NCBI RefSeq assembly: GCF_014218355.1
Contig: NZ_AP023368.1
Coordinates: 4,465,501 to 4,529,500 of the forward strand
Direction: 5' to 3'
Origin: Anaerocolumna chitinilytica
GTDB taxonomy: Bacteria > Bacillota > Clostridia > Lachnospirales > Lachnospiraceae
Length of the DNA stretch: 64,000 nt
The position numbers and the translations under genes are program-made. This document shows positions 26,323 to 34,606 of the stretch, piece by piece (the stretch's first letter is position 1; each line of letters starts with the position of its first letter). The notes below the pieces were generated by a model that was not told the origin of the DNA, searched no databases, and was given only the letters and a program-made list of their open reading frames with translations.

Positions 26323-27397
26323 ATACCGCACCTCCGACACTATACCTGCTATTTCTTGTTTTAACAGGGTCCATACTTTCCTTTGAATCTTTTGTAACAC
26401 TTCCGCTTTTATTTGGTAGGCTGCCAGCTTCCTGCTCGTCCATAATATTCTTAAAATTAACTATTAGTTTGTTATAATACTGTCCCTGTTTCCAGGTATG
26501 TGTATCAGCATCTATGTAAAATAGTCCATAAAGTCCGGTATACGGTTCCCTTACAACAACTGTGCCTCCGGTTATATTCGCTATATTCCCCAGATTGTTT
26601 ATCTCTATTGTTTGGCTCACATCATTGTCCAGAAGCATCTTTTTGGCTTTATCTGTAACATCCTCACCTTCTGACTGTTTTAGATAGCTCTGCATAAGTC
26701 CATACAGTTTCACGGAATCAGCATTTTTCTGTGTTTTGATAAGAACATCGTCCGAATTGTAAATAACGACTTGATTAATCACATTTGCAATGCTCTCTGT
26801 TGTAGAAGCAGATATTAGATTACTTCCGCCTTCTATTACCAGAGTTTCATCTGTTACCTTTTTTTCAAGAACATTTAATTCTGAATTCTTAAAACGTACA
26901 ATATATTGCTTTCCTGTTTTCTCTGAAGCAATGGTATAACAGGTCATTATAATGTTATAAAGACTTACCCCCATGAAATTCCGATTAATCTTTACACCTG
27001 TTGTTGCAATAGAGCCGATCTTAATGTCATATTCTGCGCATATCCTTCTTGTTATGACCTCCGTCGTTTCTCCGCCAAAGGTATAATAGGCCTCATTTCG
27101 TTTTAAATAAATTCCTCTGTCGTAACAGGTAATATTTATTACATTGCTATCTGTGTTTTTCTGTCTTTCAAAGATATATCCCTCAAAAAGTATAGTACTG
27201 TTCTGCTTAAGTGTTACTGCACTCCCAAGTTCACACTTGATTACCGGTACATTCTTATCTGCAAATGAGGATGCTGTTAACTCAAATTCAAGTGTTCTGG
27301 CGCATTGCTGGTAATCTCCGGACCATGTAATTGTTTGAACTAATTCGGTTATATCTAAGGTTTTTGAATTATTTGTTAAAAGTATTTTGATTGCCAT
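26312..27397 (-). CDS. xkdQ: Tail hub/late-control-D-like protein (XkdQ)
   Basis: A 361-residue hub protein. The N-terminal region (LDITELVQTITWSGDYQQCARTLEFEL, about 14-40) and FEGYIFERQKNTDSNVINITCYDRGIYLKRN (about 71-101) are typical of XkdQ/YqbQ, distant relatives of phage T4 gp27 and P2 gpD. The C-terminus, after DADTHTWKQGQYYNKLIVNFKN (about 309-330), is a Ser/Lys-rich tail. It forms the central baseplate hub with XkdP. A 62-base gap separates it from the LysM gene. Confidence 0.87.
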   Translation of the reverse strand: MAIKILLTNNSKTLDITELVQTITWSGDYQQCARTLEFELTASSFADKNVPVIKCELGSAVTLKQNSTILFEGYIFERQKNTDSNVINITCYDRGIYLKRNEAYYTFGGETTEVITRRICAEYDIKIGSIATTGVKINRNFMGVSLYNIIMTCYTIASEKTGKQYIVRFKNSELNVLEKKVTDETLVIEGGSNLISASTTESIANVINQVVIYNSDDVLIKTQKNADSVKLYGLMQSYLKQSEGEDVTDKAKKMLLDNDVSQTIEINNLGNIANITGGTVVVREPYTGLYGLFYIDADTHTWKQGQYYNKLIVNFKNIMDEQEAGSLPNKSGSVTKDSKESMDPVKTRNSRYSVGGAVYEQ

Positions 27398-27459
27398 ATG
27401 TTATCTCCGTTTAAATATTGTATAAATAGATATAGATGCCAGTTCATCAAAGGATGAGT

Positions 27460-28116
27460 TTAAAGTAATGCTTTACCGGGCAGCTTTATTTTATTGCCGG
27501 CATAAATCAGGTTGGGATTTTTAATTCCGTTATAAACTGCTAATTTCTGATATAGAGATGCATCACCGTATTGTTTACGGCAAATAGCACTCAATGTATC
27601 ACCGGCCTTAATGACATAACTCTCCGTTCCAGCTGAGTCTTTATCGCTTCCCCTTGCACTGTTTCCGGTTTTATCTGGCTGCACTGCAGCTACTCTTCTG
27701 TATTCACGCAAGCTAATTGTAGCATAAACATCATTGGTACCATCTTTCTCCCCATAGGATATATCTGTTATGATTACTTCTATTTTGACAATATCCTTTG
27801 ATTTACCCTTTGATAAGTCCTCTGATACAGAAAATTGTAAAACCATATGTTTATCACACCATTTGACTAACTGATCAATGTAAATATATGGTTGGGTTTT
27901 GGCTTTTGACTGATTAAAGGAGTACTTATGTGCAGGAAGCATACAATCAATTGTAATTGTTGCCAGTGTTTTATATCCCGGTAATATTACTTCTCCAAGC
28001 GTATGTATATTGATTGTTTCTATATTAATTCCATGAGACACTTCAAAACTCGGTGGAGTAACCGGCAATACCATCTCTTTTTTTTCTTTTGAATCAAATA
28101 AGATGAACTTTCGCAT
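27460..28116 (-). CDS. xkdP: LysM-containing tail hub protein (XkdP-like)
   Basis: A 218-residue protein with an N-terminal domain resembling phage gp53-type hub adaptors ([28 protein letters not shown], about 17-44). It ends in a single LysM domain ([19 protein letters not shown] through [11 protein letters not shown], about 167-214). LysM binds peptidoglycan and may position the tail tip at the cell wall. It lies between the tape measure and the hub gene, as in PBSX. Confidence 0.88.
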   Translation of the reverse strand: MRKFILFDSKEKKEMVLPVTPPSFEVSHGINIETINIHTLGEVILPGYKTLATITIDCMLPAHKYSFNQSKAKTQPYIYIDQLVKWCDKHMVLQFSVSEDLSKGKSKDIVKIEVIITDISYGEKDGTNDVYATISLREYRRVAAVQPDKTGNSARGSDKDSAGTESYVIKAGDTLSAICRKQYGDASLYQKLAVYNGIKNPNLIYAGNKIKLPGKALL

Positions 28117-28125
28117 TGTCCCTCC

Positions 28126-30294
28126 TTATGGCGCTAACGCATATGCCTGATTAATTAGTTTTGCTATTTCCTGCGCTGTTTTTGTGATGTCGCTTTCTTT
28201 ACGAATATTAAAATTATTACCGGTTATTGTGATTGGATTAGTTGTTTTCAAACTTCGATTTTCACTTGCTGTAAGTACTCTTTCACCTTCGTGCAGAAGA
28301 GCCGGGTAATTGTTATATGGGACATAACTTAGACCGTATGCATTACTACTATAAGATGTACCATTTACACTAACAGGACCGGCATATTTTTCAAATTTAG
28401 GACTTGATGATGTACTGTTACCATTTAAATAAGTAATAGCCGAACCGTTAACCACCTGCGGTGTGTTAAATGCAATTCCTTCATCAACTCTGGATTTCAG
28501 ACCCAGCGTAAACTGCTCTCCCATATCATAGCCAGCTTTCCAGTATTCCTCTTGGCTTGCACTGTCGTTTTTAATATTTTCAGCCAAATCCATATTAGAA
28601 TCTAATGCAATCTGTGCATCGTCGCTTGCGTTATATTCATTTGTTCCTATTGCCTGGGCTTCTGAAATTACTCTTCCCATAGTAGCGCCTGATTTTTGAG
28701 CATTTTCCTTGTCGCCCAGTTTCGTATATTTATCATAATCCGCTTTAGCGTTCTTATACTCCTCTGCCAGTCTTGCAAGGGCTCCACTTTGGTCGGATCC
28801 CTCATAACTATTCGCTATTGTTCCAGTCATGACAGAATTTATAGCATCTCTTTGATATTGTTCTGATAAATTTTCCAGAGATGCTTTCCATTGGCCAATT
28901 TGATTATAAGCCTCTTTCATCTCTGCTCCACTGTCACCACTGAGCCAGTCAATTTGCTTTTGCATCCCGCCTTCTCTGGTGGAGTTGTAACCCTCACCCA
29001 TAGCACTATCAAGATCATCCTGGCTCTCTTTCAGGTTTTCAGAAAGCCCGGAATAGGTATGTGCTTGCTTATCCATATTTCCTGAAAATTCAGTTCCCAA
29101 AGCATCGGCAATCTTTTCAGCTGCTTCTTGCCCTGGAATAAGCCCTTCACTTACCATCTTTTTTACTTCTTCTTTTGACTTTTCTATGTTATCTTTTGTA
29201 CTACCAAAAGCCTCTGCCATATAAGACCACACGTCTATTCCTCTATCGGAAAGGGAATCCAGTTCTTCGGTAGTAACTGCACCGGCAGTCTGCAGCTGAG
29301 CTATTGCCATTGTAACATCTGAAATATCCTTTTTGCTCATACCAAGTGCTGCGCCGGCATCACCGATATTCTGCAATAATGGCAGTATATCTTCTTGTTT
29401 ATAACCATTGGATAACAAGTTTCTACTGATACTAGTTAATTCATCGTAGTTATATGGTGTTTTTTTAGCAAAATCCGTTAAGGAGCCCAGAAAATTATCA
29501 GCCTTATCCTCTCCTCCTAAAATGGTTGAAAAAGGTAATTCATCCGTTTCTCTTGATGCTGCTGTGGCTGAACCATTCGCTAATGATTTTTCTTGAGATT
29601 TGAGGACGTTATTATACAAATCTTCATAATAACTTTTAAATGCTTTGTCCTCGCTTTCAAAAATCTGAGTCTTTGCCTGAAAATATCCGAAAAGTGCTCC
29701 GCCAAGGGCTCCAATTGCAGTACCAATACCAGGGGCTATAGACGTACCTATTGCTGCACCCATCGCTCCCATTGACAGGACATTGTTCGTTATCGTACCA
29801 CCTTCAGATCCGAAAGCACTACCTGCATATGTCGTAGCCATATTTATGGTGCCTCCAACAAAGGCTTCTACACCAGCAGATGCGTAACTTTCCACTGCTC
29901 CATTCAGAAGTGATTTTGCAGATTTCACTCTGCTTTCAGACTTACTTAGAGTATTAGTGAGATGTGCCATGGATTTTTCTGTTTCATTTGCACTATCCGA
30001 TACCAATGACAAATTACGTCGTGCAGTTTCATATTTAGCACTTGCCAGCTCAAGATTTAATTGGTTCGCACTGTTTCTTGTCTTTTTAAAATTCTTTTCT
30101 GCTGCATCTAATGCGTTCTTCGCCTTATCTGTATCAACTTTTAGAGTCGCCTTTGTTTTGTTAAGCTCAGTAAGTTTATTTTGCAAACCTGCAATATCGT
30201 TCCCAAAACGCTTATTTGAATCTTTCATTGTAGTCAGAGCTTTGGAATAATCATCTTCTGAACCTATCTTAATACCATTATCATCCTGAGCCAT
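28126..30294 (-). CDS. Tail tape measure protein
   Basis: A 722-residue protein that sets tail length and is ejected first. The N-terminal 140 residues are a long coiled coil rich in Lys, Asn and Ala. Two hydrophobic stretches with small residues follow (about 155-205). Then comes the tape-measure core (FAKKTPYNYDELTSISRNLLSNGY..., about 270-400, including ALGMSKKDISDVTMAIAQLQTAGAVTTEELDSL). The C-terminus contains a short globular tail (YVPYNNYPALLHEGERVLTASENRSL), common in Firmicutes tape measures. The length would specify a short to medium tail. It follows the frameshifted chaperone gene, the conserved position. Confidence 0.92.
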   Translation of the reverse strand: MAQDDNGIKIGSEDDYSKALTTMKDSNKRFGNDIAGLQNKLTELNKTKATLKVDTDKAKNALDAAEKNFKKTRNSANQLNLELASAKYETARRNLSLVSDSANETEKSMAHLTNTLSKSESRVKSAKSLLNGAVESYASAGVEAFVGGTINMATTYAGSAFGSEGGTITNNVLSMGAMGAAIGTSIAPGIGTAIGALGGALFGYFQAKTQIFESEDKAFKSYYEDLYNNVLKSQEKSLANGSATAASRETDELPFSTILGGEDKADNFLGSLTDFAKKTPYNYDELTSISRNLLSNGYKQEDILPLLQNIGDAGAALGMSKKDISDVTMAIAQLQTAGAVTTEELDSLSDRGIDVWSYMAEAFGSTKDNIEKSKEEVKKMVSEGLIPGQEAAEKIADALGTEFSGNMDKQAHTYSGLSENLKESQDDLDSAMGEGYNSTREGGMQKQIDWLSGDSGAEMKEAYNQIGQWKASLENLSEQYQRDAINSVMTGTIANSYEGSDQSGALARLAEEYKNAKADYDKYTKLGDKENAQKSGATMGRVISEAQAIGTNEYNASDDAQIALDSNMDLAENIKNDSASQEEYWKAGYDMGEQFTLGLKSRVDEGIAFNTPQVVNGSAITYLNGNSTSSSPKFEKYAGPVSVNGTSYSSNAYGLSYVPYNNYPALLHEGERVLTASENRSLKTTNPITITGNNFNIRKESDITKTAQEIAKLINQAYALAP

Positions 30295-30315
30295 TGTATT
30301 CCTCCTTTCTACAGT

Positions 30316-30465
30316 TTACCTGCCATACTTCAGATCCATATCCTTTTCAAAAAAGGCCCTTATTACAACCTTTTCCCCCATGGTAAGGTTGTAATAAGTT
30401 CCTGGTAATATCCCATTCTTCGTAAAGAGATAATACATAAGCTGCACATCCGGATCAGTGTCTAT
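30316..30465 (-). CDS. Second (-1 frame) part of the tail assembly chaperone, made by frameshifting
   Basis: This 49-codon frame has no start codon of its own near its 5' end. It opens exactly at a run of nine A (30465-30473 on the minus strand) that ends the upstream chaperone frame, and runs to TAA at 30316. The peptide (IDTDPDVQLMYYLFTKNGILPG...FFEKDMDLKYGR) is coding-like and lies before the tape measure. This is the position of the T part in gpG/gpGT-type chaperones. A -1 slip on A-AAA-AAA would fuse it to the 30462-30827 product, giving a protein of about 170 residues. Confidence 0.8.
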   Translation of the reverse strand: MDTDPDVQLMYYLFTKNGILPGTYYNLTMGEKVVIRAFFEKDMDLKYGR

Positions 30466-30827
30466 TTTTTTTTAATTTCTTCTATCGTTACATCACGATA
30501 ACCGCTTAATTTTTCAACACATCTTGAAAGGTCTTCAATCTCACCGGGAAGAAGCAGCTTTTTTACAAGTTCTGCAGGTGTAACAGCGTTAAATTTCGCT
30601 AAAAGTTCCGGGTCCTTTAAATTAGGTTCTATTGTCCCTGCCAACAGGATATGTACATTTAAGTCATCTTTTTGGCTCTTAGTCAATTCAGTAGCTCTGC
30701 TATAGGGTAAGCCTCTTAGCTTAAAAATAACCGGTCCGCCGCAGACAGAGGAAAGCCTTTTTAACTTATATTCTTTTTCCGGCATGTTAGGGATATCTGT
30801 CTTAAGTAATAACTCCATTGTGTCCAT
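30462..30827 (-). CDS. xkdN: Tail assembly chaperone (XkdN-like), zero-frame product
   Basis: A 121-residue protein matching the XkdN family (LLKTDIPNMPEKEYKLKRLS at the start, FKLRGLPYSRATELTKSQ in the middle, FNAVTPAELVKKLLLPGEIEDLSRCVEKLSGY near the end). It coats the tape measure while the tube is built. The frame ends in three AAA codons and TAG, the slippery stretch used to make the longer product. It follows the tube gene by three bases. Confidence 0.88.
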   Translation of the reverse strand: MDTMELLLKTDIPNMPEKEYKLKRLSSVCGGPVIFKLRGLPYSRATELTKSQKDDLNVHILLAGTIEPNLKDPELLAKFNAVTPAELVKKLLLPGEIEDLSRCVEKLSGYRDVTIEEIKKK

Positions 30828-30830
30828 AAA

Positions 30831-31256
30831 CTAAGCCTCCACTGAATCAAGAAATTCATAATCTGTGAATGTAAATGGCGCTTCGATGCTTCCCATCTTT
30901 GCAACTTCCCAATCAGCAAGTGTCAGGTCATCAAAGGATACATTGTTTAGTACAATACGTTCAGCTCCATAAGCATCCGGATCTGCCAGTTTTGTTATTA
31001 CCTTAAAACGTACATCTGTTCCATTTTTAATTTTCTCGCCGATAGCCATTGCCATTCTGCTGTTTACCTTATGCATCTTCAGCGATCCGGTATAAGCTAT
31101 TGCTGTAATCTTCTTATCCACGGCCATCTTCCCGCATATATTTACATCTTCCTTTGTAAATGTGGCTTTTGCCTGAGCTCCAAAGCATTCTGCTACATAC
31201 TCACTGTCAAGCCAAACTTCACCCCATGTACCACTCATTAATTTATTTCCAGTCAT
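30831..31256 (-). CDS. xkdM: Tail tube protein (XkdM-like)
   Basis: A 141-residue core tail tube protein. The ATG at 31256 (MTGNKLMSGTWGEVWLDSEYVAECFGAQ) is chosen because GGAGACAAGT stands before it; an upstream in-frame start would run into the sheath gene. The Gly/Trp-rich N-terminus, the VNICGKMAVDKKITAIAYTGSLKMHKVNSRM segment and the closing PFTFTDYEFLD are family features. It follows the sheath gene by 13 bases. Confidence 0.92.
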   Translation of the reverse strand: MTGNKLMSGTWGEVWLDSEYVAECFGAQAKATFTKEDVNICGKMAVDKKITAIAYTGSLKMHKVNSRMAMAIGEKIKNGTDVRFKVITKLADPDAYGAERIVLNNVSFDDLTLADWEVAKMGSIEAPFTFTDYEFLDSVEA

Positions 31257-31269
31257 ACTTGTCTCCTCC

Positions 31270-32334
31270 TTAAATTGTAATAGTAAGATTGATGTCTTCG
31301 ATTGCATCAAGAATTGAAATAGTTGCTTTTAAAAATACTTTGTCACCGGTTGCAGCCATCTTAATATCCTGCTCTTTCATAAGAGAAATATCTTTACCAA
31401 TACTCTGTAAATATTCCTTCTGCGCATCAAGATCGATATCAACAAGACTTGTTCCGGCCTCCAGAATACCGCTGTTCTCCAGCTCAACAAAATAGCCTTT
31501 AATAGCAGTTATAAGCAAGCATTTATTATCATAGCTGTTTGCATATTTACCGATGTAATTATCATCAACTGTTTTTCTAATGTCATTATGAATAGTGTTT
31601 ACAATTTCAACTATCTTAATTTTCTTGAAAGCTTCCCCTTTACTGGGTGTCTGGGTCTGAAGAGAGTTTACGCCGCGGCCGACTTTCACTTTTTCCCCGT
31701 CATAAAGAAGAATGAATTTACCTTTGTCAATTGCTTCATCCATCTCATCTTTTGTTAATCCTTCAACATCTGTAACCTCCGGAAGTTGGGCATAGGTACA
31801 GGATATAGTCATAGGTGTACCTGCTAATAGTCCCGCAATTCTGGAACAATATTCTGCTGCCGTATAGGTTACCCCTCCTGCTGATATATTCTCTGTTGTA
31901 AAATTAATAATCATTTCATTGTCCCCTGCAGTATTTGGAAGTACTGCCTTTGGTGTAAATCCAAGATTATTCTGGGCTTTAATCCAAGTTACAATCTCAC
32001 CACTTTCAGCTGCTGAAATATCAGCTGGACCTGCAAGGTAATCAAAAGTCTGTGTTTCCAGATAGGTAAGTGCTTCTGAAAGATCTGCAGCTCCTGCTGG
32101 TAAAACATACAGAATTATTTTTTTAGGCGGATTCACATAACCGAGAAAAGCCCTTTTTATGTAGTTCTGGTTTGCAAGTCCAAGTCCTTCCGGAATCTGT
32201 GTGATGCCAGTTAGCACATGACCTCCGTTTTCTTTGGCATCTCTTAGTATCAGTGCTACAATTCCTTTTTCAGAACGTGCAATTGCACTGGATGCCTGGG
32301 TTGTGAAAACAATATTAATATTTGGTAATTTCAT
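31270..32334 (-). CDS. xkdK: Contractile tail sheath protein (XkdK-like)
   Basis: A 354-residue sheath subunit. The N-terminus (LPNINIVFTTQASSAIARSEKGIVALILRD) and C-terminus (YLQSIGKDISLMKEQDIKMAATGDKVFLKATISILDAIEDINLTI) are typical of sheath proteins, including the C-terminal strand that is exchanged between subunits. It is shorter than PBSX XkdK (about 460 residues), so the outer decorating domain is small or missing. Its presence shows that the tail is contractile (myovirus-type), which matters for the tailocin interpretation. Confidence 0.93.
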   Translation of the reverse strand: MKLPNINIVFTTQASSAIARSEKGIVALILRDAKENGGHVLTGITQIPEGLGLANQNYIKRAFLGYVNPPKKIILYVLPAGAADLSEALTYLETQTFDYLAGPADISAAESGEIVTWIKAQNNLGFTPKAVLPNTAGDNEMIINFTTENISAGGVTYTAAEYCSRIAGLLAGTPMTISCTYAQLPEVTDVEGLTKDEMDEAIDKGKFILLYDGEKVKVGRGVNSLQTQTPSKGEAFKKIKIVEIVNTIHNDIRKTVDDNYIGKYANSYDNKCLLITAIKGYFVELENSGILEAGTSLVDIDLDAQKEYLQSIGKDISLMKEQDIKMAATGDKVFLKATISILDAIEDINLTITI

Positions 32335-32336
32335 AA

Positions 32337-32786
32337 TTATACCTCCTGTATTTTTGTGGTAACCGATGCTGCCATAGGTATCTGTTCCACCTCATCGGTT
32401 CTGTTATCAACATATTCTAATTGCAGTTCAATGAAGGACTTATCCGTCTCCATTGTGCCTGTGCATTCCTTCACTTTTAATGCTCTTTCACCGACAGTAA
32501 CATAACCCTGACCAAAAATCTCCAGAACCTGCTGCTGTATGATAGCAAGTTCTTCGGGATCTGAACGATTATATTGGTCTATCCCTGTATAACATGTAAT
32601 TTTATAATTTACCGTCTTTTCAATACTCGTCCGACATAAATCAACCTGACTGCTTTTTATTAGTTCTATTAAGAAGGACGGCCTCAGGAAATCTTTCGGG
32701 CAGGGCTGAAGGTAAACGGCAAAAGCCGGATATGCCTTTATTAAGAGAGTATTTATAGCAGTTACAATATCTGCTTGTCTGACCAT
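32337..32786 (-). CDS. Tail terminator-like protein (XkdJ/DUF6838 type)
   Basis: A 149-residue protein with the features of the phage tail terminator family next to sheath genes. These are an early INTLLIKAYPAFAVYLQPCPKDFLRPSFLIELI segment (about 11-43) and a beta-rich middle (EKTVNYKITCYTG). The end has FIELQLEYVDNRTDE. It would cap the tube end where a head would attach. It precedes the sheath gene by two bases. Confidence 0.75.
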   Translation of the reverse strand: MVRQADIVTAINTLLIKAYPAFAVYLQPCPKDFLRPSFLIELIKSSQVDLCRTSIEKTVNYKITCYTGIDQYNRSDPEELAIIQQQVLEIFGQGYVTVGERALKVKECTGTMETDKSFIELQLEYVDNRTDEVEQIPMAASVTTKIQEV

Positions 32787-32817
32787 TTAAGTTCCTCCGA
32801 TTTTACCTTTACTTTCG

Positions 32818-33411
32818 TTAGAGCTCCTCCTTTACCATGATTTCATACTCATTTTTGTATTCATGCAAGGTATGAGGAAGAATCATTCTATAAGTAATAT
32901 CATTTACAGTTACTAAGTCCCCCGGCTGTAATATGATAGATTTGGGTGTAATCAATCTATATTTTGATTCCCTGTAACTCATTGGAATAGCCTGCGTAAT
33001 TTCAAGAGATTCTTCCATAAGGTATCCAGGAAAAGTTATCTTTGTACCGTTATCATAAACCGGTCTGTTAAGCATATTTAGCTTTGGTTCTCCCCTTTGT
33101 TCCACACTGCAAGATAAAGGCTCTCTCAGTGCAGCATATACCTTATAATAACTCCATCCCTCTTCCTGGATATCTAATAGATGGCAGTGCATTCCCCTCC
33201 ATAAAAAAGCTTTATGCAGGGTTAAATCATCTCTCTTTCGTAAAGTAAACCTTAGTAACTTTACGTCCGACCCTGATTTTTTAAATCTGTTACAACTTCT
33301 TAACTGCTCAACCTTTCCCCAGCTATCAGAGGTTAATTCCCATGAGTAGGCCGTGGCTGTCTGATTAAGTGACAGGATAGAAATTTTTTCCTTTAGCTCA
33401 CCTGGATTCAT
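32818..33411 (-). CDS. Head-tail adaptor-like (tail completion) protein
   Basis: A 197-residue protein whose start, MNPGELKEKISILSLNQTA, is the classic opening of SPP1 gp16-like head-tail joining proteins. SWGKVEQLRSCNRFKKSGSDVKLLRFTLRKRDDL follows. The chain is longer than the usual 105-115 residues; after about 105 there is an extra beta-rich domain (RPVYDNGTKITFPGYLMEESL... to EYEIMVKEEL). Why a locus without a head keeps such a gene is unclear. It may finish the tail end. Confidence 0.72.
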   Translation of the reverse strand: MNPGELKEKISILSLNQTATAYSWELTSDSWGKVEQLRSCNRFKKSGSDVKLLRFTLRKRDDLTLHKAFLWRGMHCHLLDIQEEGWSYYKVYAALREPLSCSVEQRGEPKLNMLNRPVYDNGTKITFPGYLMEESLEITQAIPMSYRESKYRLITPKSIILQPGDLVTVNDITYRMILPHTLHEYKNEYEIMVKEEL

Positions 33412-33435
33412 TTAATCGCCTCGATTCTTTGTTCA

Positions 33436-33702
33436 TTACACTTTCTTTAGTTGTGTAATGATTGCATCTAAGTTATATGGAAGCTGATGCATACAATTAT
33501 TTTCAAATAGCACTACTGCCCTATATTCGTACCATTGAACAACTAAAAGCTTGATAGCAAGTTTATATAACTCTTTGGTATAGTCCTTGTTAATACCTTC
33601 CTTTGTAAGGTATTCTTCCGCTGACATTTGTAATGCTGTGATTAAACTGTCCTCCTCAGAACCATCTACCCTCAAATACAGTTTCAGTTCTTCTTTCTCC
33701 AT
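33436..33702 (-). CDS. gp6-like head-tail connector protein
   Basis: An 88-residue all-helical protein of the phage connector family (HK97 gp6/YqbG-like). The start MEKEELKLYLRVDGSEEDSLITALQMSAEEYLTKEG is typical, followed by YKLAIKLLVVQWYEYRA. It normally sits between portal and head-tail adaptor. Here nothing that looks like capsid, protease, portal or terminase precedes it; the upstream neighbour is a 37-codon ORF and then the transcription regulator. Confidence 0.82.
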   Translation of the reverse strand: MEKEELKLYLRVDGSEEDSLITALQMSAEEYLTKEGINKDYTKELYKLAIKLLVVQWYEYRAVVLFENNCMHQLPYNLDAIITQLKKV

Positions 33703-33717
33703 AGATTCCCCCTTAAA

Positions 33718-33831
33718 TCACCAAGGTTCCAGACCTCGGCAAAAAATAACACTATTAATTTGTATGGTTTTTCCTTCATCAGCTACAGCTTTTGCTTCTG
33801 CTGCCGGAAGTCTCTCTGTACAGAGTTCCAT
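33718..33831 (-). CDS. 37-residue hypothetical protein
   Basis: An ORF of 37 codons (MELCTERLPAAEAKAVADEG... to ...FCRGLEPW, TGA at 33718) fills the gap between the late regulator and the connector gene. Codon choice resembles its neighbours, but no clear ribosome site precedes the ATG. It may be a real small protein, or the truncated remains of a gene left when the head module was lost. Confidence 0.45.
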   Translation of the reverse strand: MELCTERLPAAEAKAVADEGKTIQINSVIFCRGLEPW

Positions 33832-33840
33832 GTTCTGATT

Positions 33841-34230
33841 TTAACAGGTTACGGTATGCATGCTATGCAACTTGAAATAACTTTTGATCTTACGTGAAAC
33901 AGTACCTTGGTCATAGCCTGTCTTTCGTCCAATCTCCAGTTGATTTAACCCGTCAAAGAAATACATTCTAAATATTACCCGCGTCAAACTATCCGGTATC
34001 TTATTGATGTAATCTTCCATTTCTCTTTGCATTTCAACTAGTTCGTCCTTTTGTGTTTCACGTTGCCGTAACAGGTCTAACACCTTCTCCTGTCTCTGTG
34101 CTGCCTCTGCAGGATCTGTGCCTGCAATCTGAAAAGTCTTATCTAACCTCTTTGTTTCCTCAATACGGCGCTTTAAGTCTGCAATCTCACTCCTAATAGC
34201 CTTATACTGGCCTAATTCCCTCTCTGTCAA
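33841..34230 (-). CDS. Late transcription regulator (Xpf/ArpU sigma-like)
   Basis: A 129-residue regulator. Residues about 1-70 are a coiled coil (ELGQYKAIRSEIADLKRRIEETKRL...). Residues about 80-129 are a sigma region 4-like helix-turn-helix (DSLTRVIFRMYFFDGLNQLEIGRKTGYDQGTVSRKIKSYFKLH). This matches the positive control factor Xpf of PBSX and related late activators that switch on structural genes. The start is TTG at 34230, with an excellent GGAGGTGAT eight bases upstream. It is the first intact gene of the leftward operon, behind the operator-covered promoter at 34490-34518. Confidence 0.82.
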   Translation of the reverse strand: MTERELGQYKAIRSEIADLKRRIEETKRLDKTFQIAGTDPAEAAQRQEKVLDLLRQRETQKDELVEMQREMEDYINKIPDSLTRVIFRMYFFDGLNQLEIGRKTGYDQGTVSRKIKSYFKLHSMHTVTC

Positions 34231-34242
34231 ATAATCACCTCC

Positions 34243-34403
34243 TTATAATTTCTTTAACTTTTTATAAAATTCATTATCCTGCCAAGGTCTATCTACTTCA
34301 TTTTATAGTTCTGGCAATCTTTTCGTAGTTTCTTCTCTGCTGCCTCTAAAAAGCTATCACAAAGCTTACTTCTATTCGTTTTTGGTATTAAACAAAACTC
34401 ACT
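34243..34403 (-). pseudogene. Remnant of a small phage gene
   Basis: Between the promoter and the late regulator, a frame without a start codon reads as coding-like (IPKTNRSKLCDSFLEAAEKK... to KMK, TAG at 34293-34295). The +1 frame then continues (VDRPWQDNEFYKKLKKL) to TAA at 34243. A single frameshift would join the two. I do not recognise the family. It is a remnant at best. Confidence 0.4.
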
Positions 34404-34468
34404 CTAGCTTGTTAAATTCAAATCTTTTTAAACAGTTGCCAGAGTTTATGAGCTTTGAAATATAATAT

Positions 34469-34481
34469 ACAGATATTCTGT
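34469..34481. promoter_or_regulatory. Operator 1, ACAG-N5-CTGT palindrome
   Basis: ACAGATATTCTGT, a palindrome with extended TACAGA/TCTGTA arms. It lies 8 bases downstream of the leftward -10 and shares its pattern with sites at 34498-34510 and 34561-34573. It is a probable binding site of the XRE repressor encoded at 34607-34921. Confidence 0.7.
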
Positions 34482-34489
34482 ACTCTTTG

Positions 34490-34518
34490 AATATATCACA
34501 GTTAATCTGTACTGTCAA
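34490..34518 (-). promoter_or_regulatory. Leftward promoter of the tail locus, with operator 2 in the spacer
   Basis: On the minus strand TTGACA (34513-34518), 17 bases, TATATT (34490-34495). The palindrome ACAGTTAATCTGT (34498-34510) lies entirely within the spacer, so bound repressor would exclude RNA polymerase. The 250-base leader leads to the late regulator and tail genes. Confidence 0.75.
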
Positions 34519-34560
34519 TGTTTAAGTTCATTATTTCTGTACTTTTATCTTTACAAAAGC

Positions 34561-34589
34561 ACAGAATAGCTGTACAATTATGGTATAAT
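34561..34589 (+). promoter_or_regulatory. Repressor promoter region with operator 3
   Basis: ACAGAATAGCTGT (34561-34573) is the third ACAG-N5-CTGT palindrome. It occupies the place of the -35 for a perfect TATAAT at 34584-34589, 18 bases before the repressor ATG. There is no good -35 box, which suggests a weak promoter autoregulated by its own product. A lone CTGTAC half site is at 34537-34542. Confidence 0.6.
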
Positions 34590-34606
34590 GAATTTGGAGG
34601 GTACTT

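Noticed and set aside
26323..26400. Longer N-terminus for the DUF2577 baseplate gene
   Set aside because: It would lie deep inside the XkdQ gene in another frame; the internal ATG at 26322 has a clear GGAGGTGC site.
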